Below are positions 15,881 to 24,678 of a stretch of DNA of 51,212 nucleotides, in pieces. The stretch's first letter is position 1, and every line of letters begins with the position of its first letter. Source of the DNA: an uncultured Eubacteriales bacterium (lineage in GTDB: Bacteria > Bacillota > Clostridia > Oscillospirales > Oscillospiraceae). Both the position numbers and the translations under genes were made by a program. Under the pieces are notes generated by a model that was given only the letters and a program-made list of their open reading frames with translations, did no database searches and was not told where the DNA came from. Location: NCBI GenBank assembly GCA_900546615.1, contig URDJ01000019.1:1-51212 (forward strand), given 5' to 3'.

Positions 15881-16781
15881 CTCCTCCCACCACGGAGAGA
15901 TAGAAGCTTTCGAGGCTCTCGTCGCGCTCCCTGACGGAGATAAGCTCGCAGCCCTCTTTTTGGAGCGCCGCGGCGAGCTTCGAGACGTTCAGCCGCTCGT
16001 AGACGTCGGCCGTGTCCTCGGAGAGGATGCGGTACTCCGCGCCCAGCCCGTCGAGCGCCCTCGCGAGCGCGCGTGCATCCGTGACCTCGAGCCTCATGCA
16101 CTTGCGGCAGGCGGCCTCCAGCTCCTCCGCGCTCATCTCGCGCACCATTCGCCCGCCGTCGATGAAGCCGTAATGCGTCGCGAGTTTCGCCAGCTCGTCG
16201 AGGATGTGGCTGGAGATGAGCACCGTTATCTGCCTCTCGCGGTTGAGCCGCAGTATCAGCTCGCGCACCTCGATGATGCCCTCGGGGTCAAGGCCGTTCA
16301 CCGGCTCGTCCAGGATGAGGAAGTCCGGCCCGCCGCAGAGCGCTATGGCAATGCCGAGCCTCTGCTTCATGCCGAGCGAGAAATTCCGCGCCTTCTTTTT
16401 GCCCGTGTCGGCCAGGCCCACCAGCTCGAGCAGCTCGTCCACGCCCTCATAGCTCGGCAGGCCGAGCACGCGGTACTGCTGCCTGAGGTTTTCCCGGGCG
16501 CTCATGTCGAGGTAGATGCTGGGCGTCTCGACCACCGCGCCCATCCTGCGGCGCGAGCGGGAGATATCGCGGCTCGTGAAGCCGCGCCCGTAGATGGAAT
16601 AGCTGCCCGAAGTCGGCAGCTGCAGGCCGCAGACGAGCCGGATGAGCGTCGTCTTTCCCGCGCCGTTGCGCCCCACGAAGCCGTAGATCGCGCCCTTCGG
16701 CACGCGCATCGTAAGCCCGTCCAGCGCCTTCGCGCGGCCGTAGGTCTTTACAAGTTTGTCGGTCTCAAGTACATAGTCCAT
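15864..16781 (-). CDS. ABC transporter ATP-binding protein
   Basis: 305 aa nucleotide-binding subunit: Walker A GRNGAGKT (about 38-45), signature FSLGMKQR, Walker B FLILDEPVNGLDP and switch His in ISSHILDEL. A C-terminal extension of about 90 aa is typical of drug or lantibiotic exporters. It powers the permease encoded by the overlapping next gene. ATG 16781 is preferred over ATG 16787 because AAAGGGGG lies at the right distance only for the former. The response regulator gene is 65 bp upstream on the same strand. Confidence 0.92.
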   Translation of the reverse strand: MDYVLETDKLVKTYGRAKALDGLTMRVPKGAIYGFVGRNGAGKTTLIRLVCGLQLPTSGSYSIYGRGFTSRDISRSRRRMGAVVETPSIYLDMSARENLRQQYRVLGLPSYEGVDELLELVGLADTGKKKARNFSLGMKQRLGIAIALCGGPDFLILDEPVNGLDPEGIIEVRELILRLNRERQITVLISSHILDELAKLATHYGFIDGGRMVREMSAEELEAACRKCMRLEVTDARALARALDGLGAEYRILSEDTADVYERLNVSKLAAALQKEGCELISVRERDESLESFYLSVVGGGEHHV

Positions 16782-16846
16782 AGCCATGCCCCCTTTACGC
16801 CGCCGATGATAGCATATGCCTGTAAAGAAAGCGGTAAACGAAAGGG

Positions 16847-17506
16847 TTAAGATTTCGTCAAGCGGAAACCGATGCCCCAGACGGCCTCGATGCAGTCGCC
16901 GGAGCCGGCCTCGCGCAGCTTGCGGCGCAGATGGCTGATGTGTATCTTGAGCGAGGACTCGGTGCAGTCGGGCGTGTCCCCGGCGATGCGCTCGAGTATG
17001 AGCGTGCGGGTCACGACCTGGCCGGGGTTTAGCATGAGCAGTTTGAGGATGGCAAACTCCGTGCGCGTGAGCCTGACCTCGGTATCTCCCACCGAGACCG
17101 TCCGGCCGCCCAGGTCGAGTCGTATGTCACCGGCGCAGAGCGCCTCAGGCTCAGCGGCGGGGGAGCGCAGCGCCGCCACTATGCGCGCCGAAAGCTCGCG
17201 CAGGCTGAAAGGCTTCGTCACATAGTCCGCCGCGCCGCCGAGCAGCAGCTCGACCTTGCTGTCCACGGACGCCTTCGCGCTCATGACGATGACCGGTACC
17301 CCGCGCAGCTTCGGCAGCACTTCCTCGCCGGAGAGCCCCGGCAGCATGAGGTCGAGCAGCACGAGATCTGGTTTACATAACGATACAGCCATGACTGCCT
17401 CGGTGCCGGAGTAGGCCCGCGAGACGGCGTAGCCCTCGCCGGTGAGCGCCTCCTCGAGCATGTTCCCGATGTGAACATCGTCGTCAACTATGAGAATACG
17501 TTTCAA
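16847..17506 (-). CDS. OmpR/PhoB-family response regulator, no kinase nearby
   Basis: 219 aa. Receiver domain with acidic pocket (VDDD at 7-10), phosphorylation Asp in LVLLDLMLPG, Thr/Ser in VMSAK and Lys in TKPFS. The C-terminal winged helix (about 125-219) ends in SLKIHISHLRRKLREAG. Start TTG 17506 is chosen because AAAGGAG lies nine bases before it and homologues begin MKRILIVDDD; the upstream open frame runs through the terminator of the neighbouring gene. It precedes an ABC exporter, the usual layout of BceRS-like modules, but no histidine kinase lies within the window on either side. Confidence 0.9.
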   Translation of the reverse strand: MKRILIVDDDVHIGNMLEEALTGEGYAVSRAYSGTEAVMAVSLCKPDLVLLDLMLPGLSGEEVLPKLRGVPVIVMSAKASVDSKVELLLGGAADYVTKPFSLRELSARIVAALRSPAAEPEALCAGDIRLDLGGRTVSVGDTEVRLTRTEFAILKLLMLNPGQVVTRTLILERIAGDTPDCTESSLKIHISHLRRKLREAGSGDCIEAVWGIGFRLTKS

Positions 17507-17556
17507 GCGCAACAGCTCCTTTTGGGACAGTATAAACGCGCAAAAGGCAAAAGTAA

Positions 17557-17583
17557 AGCGCCGCCCATGTGCCGGGCGGCGCT
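17557..17583 (-). terminator. Terminator of the second SLH gene
   Basis: Read leftward, AGCGCCGCCC and GGGCGGCGCT form a perfect 10-bp stem with a 7-nt loop, followed by TTACTTTT. It lies between the SLH gene stop (17592) and the response regulator start. Confidence 0.8.
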
Positions 17584-17591
17584 CGTTTCGT

Positions 17592-20500
17592 TTATTGCAG
17601 CGCGTCCCAGTCGCGCTCGGGGAGTTTCTCAAGCCACTGCTCGATGTCTCCCAGCCACTTGTACTCGTGGCTGTTCGTCGCCTCCTGCATGTCGGCGTAG
17701 AACCACTCATCCGGCGTGTTGTCCGGCCAGACGTTCATCTCCGACTCCGGCAGGAGATGGTTTTTCTCGGGCGCGCGGCCCAGCGTGCGGTTTATTATCG
17801 TGCAGGCTTCGGCTCTGGTGATGCTCTCGTCCGGGCGGAACACGCTGCCCTCGCAGCCCTCGATGAGCCCTATCTCGGCCGCAACAGCCACGAAGTTTTC
17901 ATACCAGCTGCCCTCCGCCACGTCGGTAAAGATGTTCTCGGCCTCGATGTCCTCGTACTCGAAGAAGCTCACCGCTATCTTCGCGAACTCCGCGCGGGTG
18001 ATGGTCGCGCTCGGGCGGAACGACCCGTCCTCGTATCCGCCGAGGATGCCCATGCGGCTGAGGGTGGACACAGCGTTGTTGAACCAGTCGGCGGAACTCA
18101 CATCCGTGTAATCGTTCGTCTCCGTCCAGAACTCGGCGCGCGCCTCGTCGGTGAGCAGGCGGAAGAAGATGGTCGCAACCTCGGCCCTCGTAATGGAGGC
18201 CCTCGGCCTGATCGTGCCGTCCTCGTAGCCGATGATGTAGCCGAAGTGGTCTTCGGTGTTCAGCCAGTCCGGTATGTACTCAGGCTCAGACGGCTCCACG
18301 GGCGGAATGATGGGGTAGTCCGCAGTCTCCCAGGCCAGCACGAAGGGAGAGAAGCCTGTTTCTCCTGCGTTGAAAACAAGATGGTTTTCGCTGACGCTTA
18401 CCTCTATTTCTTTAATATCCCACGTGTCCGTATCGCTGCGATGAAGGCCCTCAAAATGCAGCAGCCGGAACTTGGTGTTGCTGTCTGTACCTTTTGGCAG
18501 CGGCCAATAAATTGTGACATCCTTGCTGGCCTCTACCCATGCGTTGCCGTTGTTTCTATCGACGAGATTCAAATACTTGAGCTCGTAATTCCAGTCACCG
18601 TTGCCGAGCTTTTCATTGGCAAGGCCTATAAGCCGGCCGCTGCGGTCGACCTCCTCGGTGTCGATGATGTCATCAAACAGCAGGGCTATGCGGCTGTCAA
18701 CGCATATTTCGCTGCCGTTGAGAGTGAACACGGTCGAGTCATCGGCTTCTACGGCGTGGGTACCGTATGACGCCTCATCGTTTAAGACAGCGTAGGCGGC
18801 GGATTCAGTAGTGCCTCGCACTGTAAGCGTGCCGGTAACGAACTCTACATTGAAGCTCTGACCGCCGACGTTTGCCGTGACGTTGCCGGAGCTGCCACGG
18901 TAGACAGATATCGTAAGGGCCTGATTGGAATTTATGCCGACTTCAAAGCTATCGCTGCTGACGGCTCCGTTTTCCCCGCTGAACTGCACCCGTACAGGTT
19001 CCTGACCCTCAGCCGACTTGACCACGTAGAGAGGGTACCTGGCGTTTTCGGGAAGACCGGGATAGCGCTCGACTGTCCATTCGCGGCCTCCTGCGCCGGT
19101 AAATAATATAGTTGTCGGGTCTACGCCATCAGGAAGTCCGTTAAACACAAAACCAGGCGTTGGAAGGGAGACATTGCCCGTTACCAGAGCGCCGTTATCG
19201 TCCACGACGCCTTTATAGCCGCTCTCTCCACCCATGTAAACTGTTATATCCGCGGGCTTGACGGTGATGATGTTTTCTGCAAAGACGGCTACAATCTCGA
19301 CAGGCCCGTCGGGCATCGTAAACTTGTTGTCCTTAATTTCGACGCCGCCCTTGACAACTTGCCACTCTTTGAAGGAATAGCCGCTTTTGGCGGTCGCGGT
19401 CAAGGTCACTTCTGTTCCGCTCGCGGCGCTCGTGAGGTCGGCCGAGGCATCTCCCATTGCAGAGTCGTTTACGCGGACGGTGATATCGTAGGTGGGCACG
19501 TCGCCGTGCGCGGCCTTGAGACCGGTACCGGGTTTGACATCCGTAGAGGCGATCTTTTTGGTGTACGAGGCAGAACCATCGTCCCCGAGCGTCCATCTCG
19601 AAACACCCGTGTTTTCAAGTGCGCCGTCTATGTACCAACCGTCGATAGCCCGCCCGGTGCTTTTGAGCGTCAGGCCGCTTGGCGGCTCTCCAAAGGAAGG
19701 TGCGCTATCATTGAAATACAAATCGTCACCGGCAGATGATGCGCTGTTGTTGTAGATCCTTACGTTTTCTCCAAGGGTGACATTACCCTTATATATGAAG
19801 ATTCCCCCTCCGTACGCCGCTTCGCAGCCCGATATTGTCAGATCAGAAATTTCCACCTTAGCATTACTGTCTGTCATATACAGGAATATTGCGCCGCCGT
19901 AGCCATAGGTCGTGTTTTTTGCTCCGCATTCGCTTATAGTCAGCCCATTAATGCTGATGCTTGCCGCGAAATCGCTTGAAGCGGAAATGGCTCCGCCACC
20001 TAACCACATATCAGTGCAGCCCCTGATGATGCCGCCGCTTATATTGAGCCGCATGGGTCCATCGGAACGGCCGCCCAAGGGGCGGCTTGGTCCCAGACAT
20101 ATTGCGCCTCCCTGGTATCCGGAGCAGTTCTCGATTAAACCATCGTACATATTAAATGTTGATGAGTCTGTCACGACGACACCACCGCCGACAGACGCCC
20201 AGTTCTCGCAGTCCTTAATTACACCTCCGTACATATTGAAGGCAGCTTCGCCGCTTAACTGTACCCCTGCTGCCTGACCTCCGGAGCGGGATGGCCCCAG
20301 AGTCACACCGTCGTACATATTCAGAGTTGCGTTGCCTCCAACGCCGAGGATACATCTTGTGCCATCCGATGATTTTATGACCAGAGTGTTTTCGTAGTCA
20401 TCGGCCCCAAGATTTAAAACGAAGCTGCCGCCAAGTGACAATGAACCATCCTTCAAATCAATGGTATGTCCTTCGCCCAAAATAGTGACGGTCTTGCTTT

Positions 20501-20723
20501 CACTGATATTGAAATTGACGCACTTCAGCTCGATGTTTTGCAAAAGCATTATAGTACCATTGTCCGCAACGTTTTCAAGCGCCTCCAGCAGTGTGCCCCG
20601 TTCAGCGCTGCCACCGCCGGTGTCATACTCCGTCTCGGGCGCATCCGCCGACGCCAGCGCACTATTTGTCAAAACAGCAAACAGCAGAGCCAAAGCCGCA
20701 GCCAAAATCAATCTCTTACGCAT
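17592..20723 (-). CDS. SLH-domain surface protein with beta-helix and InlB-like modules (1043 aa)
   Basis: Exported: basic start and hydrophobic core ending ALASA|DA. Residues about 40-330 hold beta-helix coils with recurrent NMYDG and GGAI turns. A divergent InlB-B/Flg_new-type repeat follows (about 400-485, with GYSFKEWQVVKGG), then a module beginning ITVYMGGESGYKG, and three SLH motifs near the C-terminus (about 825-1000; ITRAEVA, ITRAEFA, ITRAEAC). The SLH set should hold it to wall polysaccharide, exposing an adhesin-like stalk. ATG 20723 is 7 nt after AGGAGG. The ITVYMGG module recurs in the broken gene at 21675-23200, so the two surface proteins share modules. Confidence 0.9.
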   Translation of the reverse strand: MRKRLILAAALALLFAVLTNSALASADAPETEYDTGGGSAERGTLLEALENVADNGTIMLLQNIELKCVNFNISESKTVTILGEGHTIDLKDGSLSLGGSFVLNLGADDYENTLVIKSSDGTRCILGVGGNATLNMYDGVTLGPSRSGGQAAGVQLSGEAAFNMYGGVIKDCENWASVGGGVVVTDSSTFNMYDGLIENCSGYQGGAICLGPSRPLGGRSDGPMRLNISGGIIRGCTDMWLGGGAISASSDFAASISINGLTISECGAKNTTYGYGGAIFLYMTDSNAKVEISDLTISGCEAAYGGGIFIYKGNVTLGENVRIYNNSASSAGDDLYFNDSAPSFGEPPSGLTLKSTGRAIDGWYIDGALENTGVSRWTLGDDGSASYTKKIASTDVKPGTGLKAAHGDVPTYDITVRVNDSAMGDASADLTSAASGTEVTLTATAKSGYSFKEWQVVKGGVEIKDNKFTMPDGPVEIVAVFAENIITVKPADITVYMGGESGYKGVVDDNGALVTGNVSLPTPGFVFNGLPDGVDPTTILFTGAGGREWTVERYPGLPENARYPLYVVKSAEGQEPVRVQFSGENGAVSSDSFEVGINSNQALTISVYRGSSGNVTANVGGQSFNVEFVTGTLTVRGTTESAAYAVLNDEASYGTHAVEADDSTVFTLNGSEICVDSRIALLFDDIIDTEEVDRSGRLIGLANEKLGNGDWNYELKYLNLVDRNNGNAWVEASKDVTIYWPLPKGTDSNTKFRLLHFEGLHRSDTDTWDIKEIEVSVSENHLVFNAGETGFSPFVLAWETADYPIIPPVEPSEPEYIPDWLNTEDHFGYIIGYEDGTIRPRASITRAEVATIFFRLLTDEARAEFWTETNDYTDVSSADWFNNAVSTLSRMGILGGYEDGSFRPSATITRAEFAKIAVSFFEYEDIEAENIFTDVAEGSWYENFVAVAAEIGLIEGCEGSVFRPDESITRAEACTIINRTLGRAPEKNHLLPESEMNVWPDNTPDEWFYADMQEATNSHEYKWLGDIEQWLEKLPERDWDALQ

Positions 20724-20874
20724 TTGTGTCCTCCTGACAAAAATTCCTGATAGTTCCTCAACTGTCAAAAAGTATACCTTTTGATAGTCGCAACAAATAA
20801 GTCAGTTTTTAAATGTTGAAAACAACCATGTATGTCTTTATATGGAAACTACAGAGGGGGCGGTGGGCGCGCGG

Positions 20875-21678
20875 TTATATCCTGCGCGCCGCAACCACGA
20901 ACCTGCCGTTTGACGTGTGGTAGCTGCAGGTCGCCGGCAGCAGGAGCTGCTCGCCCTCCTCCGGCCTTATGCCGCTGTCATAGAGCGACTCCGCAAGCAG
21001 CCAGTCGATAAGCTCAGCCCGTTCCGCCTCGTCCGGATCGCCCGACATCCAGTACCAGCGCAGGCCGTTCTCGCCCTCGTTCAGCACCCTCGTCTCCACG
21101 GCTGCGAACACCTCGTACTCGCGCCGCTCCTCCGTAGTCGTCAGACTGAACACCGGGTTCTCCGCCCGGAACTGCGCGTCGCCGTAGGCGTCCAGACTGC
21201 CAAACATAGTGCCGTTTTTCATGTTATGCGCATAGATTATGAACACGCCGCTGTCCAGCCCGCCGCCCTCGCCGATGAAGGGCGTGCCGCTCGAGGAGCC
21301 GGAGCCGTCGAAGGCCCGGTAGATATAGTCCTCAGTGGCCATGACCGGGAGATCGACACCGGCGTTTTCTATTTTCAGCCATGCGGCGAAGTCCGGCTGC
21401 TCCGCCTGCAGCGTCCGGCAGGCAGCGACGAGACCATCGATGACTTCGCGGTGCGGCTCAGTCTCCACGCTCGCGGAAGGCTCCGCCTCCGCGCCCTCTG
21501 CCTGCTCGGCAACGGGGACAGGCAGGTAAAGGGCAGAGTTCACCCGTTCGGCCAGCTCGTCAAAGGCCGAGCGCTCATCGGCGGCCCTGACTATAGTGCG
21601 CACGGCCATCGACGCTGACACAACAAAGCCCAGCGCGAACAGGCAGCAGAGCGCCCCCAGCAGCCTGCGCCGCCTCAT
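20875..21678 (-). CDS. srtB: Class B sortase
   Basis: 267 aa membrane-bound transpeptidase. One N-terminal helix (about 6-28), a spacer, then the sortase barrel with catalytic His151 (IIYAHNMKNGTMF), Cys251 (LPATCSYHT) and Arg259 (GRFVVAARRI). The YAHNM and TCSY signatures and the N-terminal helices place it in class B. Sortases cleave a C-terminal sorting signal and join the protein to cell-wall peptide. Its start codon overlaps the natural end of the upstream broken surface-protein gene by 4 nt, so that protein was probably its dedicated substrate. I see no other sorting signal in the window. Confidence 0.92.
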   Translation of the reverse strand: MRRRRLLGALCCLFALGFVVSASMAVRTIVRAADERSAFDELAERVNSALYLPVPVAEQAEGAEAEPSASVETEPHREVIDGLVAACRTLQAEQPDFAAWLKIENAGVDLPVMATEDYIYRAFDGSGSSSGTPFIGEGGGLDSGVFIIYAHNMKNGTMFGSLDAYGDAQFRAENPVFSLTTTEERREYEVFAAVETRVLNEGENGLRWYWMSGDPDEAERAELIDWLLAESLYDSGIRPEEGEQLLLPATCSYHTSNGRFVVAARRI

Positions 21679-23200
21679 CTGCGCCTGCGCGCTCCGCGCC
21701 GCCTAAGCCCGAACGCCGTGCCAAGCAGCCCGAGCAGGAACAGCCCCGAGAGCGTCAGCCACAGCCCAGTGACTTGGTGTCACCCGTCGCGGGGACCTCG
21801 TCCGGCACGCCCGGATCGCTCGGCGCGGGCGTCTCGACAGGCGCCGACGGCTCATCCGTCGGGCTTGGGGTCGTGACCGGTTCATCGGTCACGACCGGAG
21901 GAGTGTCAGGTACTTCCGGTGTGGGTACCGGCGTCGGCGTCTGAGTAGGCGTCGGCGTCTAAACGGGAGGCGGGGTCGGGTCGCCCGAGTCCTTCCAGAA
22001 CAGTCCGAAGGGGGAGAAGGAGAGATACTTTGATAGGTCGAGCGGCCCGCTGCCCTCGTACTCAGCCGCCGCCTCCTTGAGTGCGGCATCCACAGCCTCG
22101 GGCAGCTCGACGGTGAAGCCCGGCTCGGGCAGGCCGTCGCTGACCGTGACCACAGTATTGCCGTCCTCGGTCGTGACGGTGCTCTCGTAGCCTGCTCCGC
22201 CGACGTAGATGATGATGGGTGCAAGCTCGATGGTGACGGGTTCCGGCTCCGGTGCGCGGTAGATCACCGCCCAGTTGTCGCAGGCATCATGCAGATCGGG
22301 GTCATAGCTGCCGGACAGGATATCTGTCGAGCCTTCCGTGATGAATACGGTGTCGTTCGAGGTTGACCAACTGTAAGTGGTTCCATCCACGGTTCCGTTT
22401 TCATTGCAGGCGTATGCGCTCCCTCCGGTGGATGTATCTGTGCCGTTATGCCAAAAGATTGTGTTATAAGGGGCGCTCAATTCGCTGAAATTCATGGTGT
22501 CGATTGTGGAGACACCGTAGACCGCGGACTGCACCTGATCGTAGTTGAACATCCACACGATTTCGGCGTTATTGCCTATCTCAATCTCGTAGCTTTTGTC
22601 ACTCGGAGGGTTTGTGCCCATCCCGATGGCCTGGGCGCCCATGCCGCCGTAGGCAATCACGGTTCCTGACGAGTTTAAAGTCAACCGGGCAGATTCTTCG
22701 CCGATCGCAAAATTGTTATTGTTTCCGGCGCCGATGCCCGCGCCGCCGCCGATGCCCGCGTCTGATACTGCATCGCCGCCTTGGGCGGACAGACTGCCCA
22801 TGCCCTGAATTACAAGACGCCCGGAAGCTTCAGGTGAAAAGCTGCCGGACTGGTCCCAGCCGGGCTCGACACAAATGCCCGCAAAACCATCGTCGCCGGT
22901 GAGCAAATTTTCGCCCTCGACAGTAAGGTTCAGCGCGGCCCCGGCCTCGACATAGATGGCGGGCGCGTTGTCTGCCACGATAGTCAGGCCGCTTATGGTC
23001 AGCTCCGCGCTCACGCCGCTCTTGACCGTGATGGTGTGCCCGCCGCTATCGCCGCTTGCTATGTACGGCTTATCATCGGTGATGGTGATATCGCCGCCGC
23101 TGAAGTCGAGCTGTGCCGGCTCGTCGGCCTAGACACCAGCGGGCAGCAGAGAGACGATGAGCGCCAATGCGAGCAAAGCGATAAGCAGGTTGCGTTTCAC
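21675..23200 (-). pseudogene. Wall-anchored surface protein, broken by two TAG codons and a frameshift
   Basis: Starts at GTG 23200 with a clear signal peptide (MKRNLLIALLALALIVSLL) and cleavage region ending AGV-TAG-ADEP. The in-frame TAG is codon 24 (23131-23129). The frame then runs open for 389 codons (beta-rich, with a module IIIYVGGAGYES shared with the SLH protein) to a second TAG at codon 414 (21961-21959). It continues as a Thr/Pro-rich stalk into VPATGD (21779-21796), an LPxTG-like sorting signal. Near 21760-21770 the frame breaks; one base more would join it to a hydrophobic helix (LWLTLSGLFLLGLLG) and an RRRGARRRR tail that ends at 21675. Each TAG differs by one base from CAG. Read as intact, it is a complete sortase substrate. 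Confidence 0.85.
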
Positions 23201-23310
23201 TCAGACATTCCCCTCCATAGTGCATTGACCTGAATATACACCATTTGGAACGCCAAAAAAGCAAACGCGTAAAATGTGCACACCAACGCGCAAAATTGGC
23301 ATATGGAAAT

Positions 23311-23348
23311 AAAAAACACAGCCGCAGAACTTTCGTTCCGCGGCTGTG
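23311..23348 (-). terminator. Host terminator of the interrupted tRNA gene
   Basis: Leftward stem CACAGCCGCGGAAC with GTTCTGCGGCTGTG (23317-23330 and 23335-23348; one wobble) followed by TTTTTT. It starts 3 nt beyond the tRNA 3' end, so it was the terminator of the tRNA gene before phage integration. Confidence 0.9.
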
Positions 23349-23351
23349 CCT

Positions 23352-23398
23352 TGGTGGAGACTGCTGGACTCGAACCAGTGACCTCCTGCGTGTGAAGC
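23352..23398 (-). tRNA. 3' fragment of tRNA-Val(CAC), prophage att site
   Basis: Read leftward, the 47 bases contain the anticodon loop TTCACAC (anticodon CAC, valine), the 3' half of its stem (GCAGG), the variable region, a T-arm with GGTTCGAGTCC and the acceptor 3' strand ending in CCA. The 5' half is missing: upstream lies AT-rich phage sequence that does not pair. This is the left attachment site, where the displaced 3' end of the host tRNA remains; an intact tRNA should be rebuilt at the other end of the prophage, beyond the window. Confidence 0.85.
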
Positions 23399-23469
23399 AA
23401 TGACTATAATATTAAAAACGCTGGAATATCAACATTTATAGGGTGTCATCAACTAAAATATCCCCAGTA

Positions 23470-24615
23470 TTATTCCCTGTGCTCTCCAAAGGCAGCACAC
23501 ACGGCCCCGATATTCGCCTCGGCGCTGCGCTCCATTAGGTGGGTATATATATTGAGCGTCGTGTCCACTTTTTCGTGTCCCAGCAGGTGCTGGACGACCT
23601 TGATGTTCGTGCCGGCCATGAGCAGACTGGTCGCGTATGTGTGCCTTAAGATGTGTGGTGTGACCGGGAAGTCGATCTCGATTGTCACCGCGGAGTTCGG
23701 GACTTTGTCACCAAGCTTTTTTTCGACCTTGACCTTACACAGCTTGCCGGTCTTTGGGTCCAGGCGCTGCCGCGACGCTGTGCCAGTCTGGCGGCGCTTG
23801 ATATATCCCCAGGCACTCTTAAAGCTGGCCTCTGACCACGGCTGCCCGGCCTCGGTGCAAATCACATAGCCTGAGGCCGCCTGTCGCTCTCTCAGCCAAT
23901 TTGAGAGCTGAGGGGGTATAGGGACATCCCTGCGGGCTGCGTAGCTTTTGAGCGCGTCTGATACAATAGGGCGGTTGTGTTCCCATCTCAGAGCTCGACG
24001 CACTTTGACGTGAGGCGCAGGCCCATCCAGTACGACGCAGTCCCACATGAGTCCGAGGATCTCCTCCCTGCGCAACCCGGCAAACAGCCCGAGCCGGACA
24101 AAGCCCTCGATCTGCTGTCCGGAGACCACGCGCAGCAGCGTGGCCTGCTCTGCGGGCGTCAGCGCGCTTTTCTCAGCGGGTTTTTTCCCGCCAGCTTTTA
24201 TCTTGTCGCAAGGGCTGCTTGATATGTACCCCTGTTCCTCAGCATAGGAGAACACCTGCCGAAGCGTGCTGGCGATTTTGTCCTGCAGGCTGCGGCTGTA
24301 CCCGTCGGCTGCGGTCATTACAGAGGCGACGTCCGCGGAGGTGACCTCGGCTATGTGCATCTGCCCTATCACGGGACAGATGTGCCTGTTTATGGCGTTG
24401 CGGTAATCTTCCCGGCGCTTGAAGCTCCGCTGCGTGGTCGTGGTGTACCAGTCGGCGGCGACCTGATAGACATAGGGATTGGCCGCGAGGGCCTTGGCTG
24501 CTTCTATCTGTGCAAGCCTGGCAGTGACCTTTGCTTCAAGCTCCTCCGGTGTCTTAGCGTACACGGGAATCCATACCCCGCGCTCGTCTTTGACTTTTTT
24601 CTTTAAGTATCCCAT
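23470..24615 (-). CDS. int: Tyrosine recombinase, prophage integrase
   Basis: 381 aa. N-terminal arm-binding region, SAM-like core-binding domain (about 45-140), and catalytic domain with the tyrosine recombinase residues Arg182 (AGLRREEI), His321 and Arg324 (HILRHTYATS), His347 (LLGHEKV) and nucleophile Tyr357 (NIYTHL). It catalyses integration into, and with an excisionase excision from, the tRNA-Val gene whose 3' end lies 72 bp beyond its stop. The place next to att is typical. The ribosome site before ATG 24615 is weak (GGCGGT), consistent with low expression. Confidence 0.95.
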   Translation of the reverse strand: MGYLKKKVKDERGVWIPVYAKTPEELEAKVTARLAQIEAAKALAANPYVYQVAADWYTTTTQRSFKRREDYRNAINRHICPVIGQMHIAEVTSADVASVMTAADGYSRSLQDKIASTLRQVFSYAEEQGYISSSPCDKIKAGGKKPAEKSALTPAEQATLLRVVSGQQIEGFVRLGLFAGLRREEILGLMWDCVVLDGPAPHVKVRRALRWEHNRPIVSDALKSYAARRDVPIPPQLSNWLRERQAASGYVICTEAGQPWSEASFKSAWGYIKRRQTGTASRQRLDPKTGKLCKVKVEKKLGDKVPNSAVTIEIDFPVTPHILRHTYATSLLMAGTNIKVVQHLLGHEKVDTTLNIYTHLMERSAEANIGAVCAAFGEHRE

Positions 24616-24660
24616 AGTACACCGCCTAAAGGTAAGCCGCCCTTCTTCAGAGCGGCTCAG

Positions 24661-24677
24661 GTGTCCAAATTGGACAC
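24661..24677. promoter_or_regulatory. Palindrome GTGTCCAAATTGGACAC, candidate parS copy 1
   Basis: A perfect 8-bp inverted repeat around a central A, in the 63-bp gap between integrase and the zinc-ribbon gene. The identical 17-mer occurs inside parB (30720-30736), and a variant inside terL (36963-36979). Confidence 0.6.
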
Positions 24678-24678
24678 A

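Noticed and set aside
17490..18770. 426-codon plus-strand frame opposite the second SLH gene
   Set aside because: Mirror of the SLH motifs; no domain of its own, and it crosses the terminator.
21675..23200. Recoding of TAG as glutamine in this genome
   Set aside because: gluQ ends with TAG (12419-12421) exactly where homologues end, and phage genes for DnaB, Rep and the tail fibre do the same, so TAG is an ordinary stop here. The two TAG codons are better explained by gene decay.
23197..23400. Minus-strand 67-codon frame over the tRNA fragment
   Set aside because: Its beginning is translation of tRNA bases (TQEVTGSSPAVS), a known annotation artefact.
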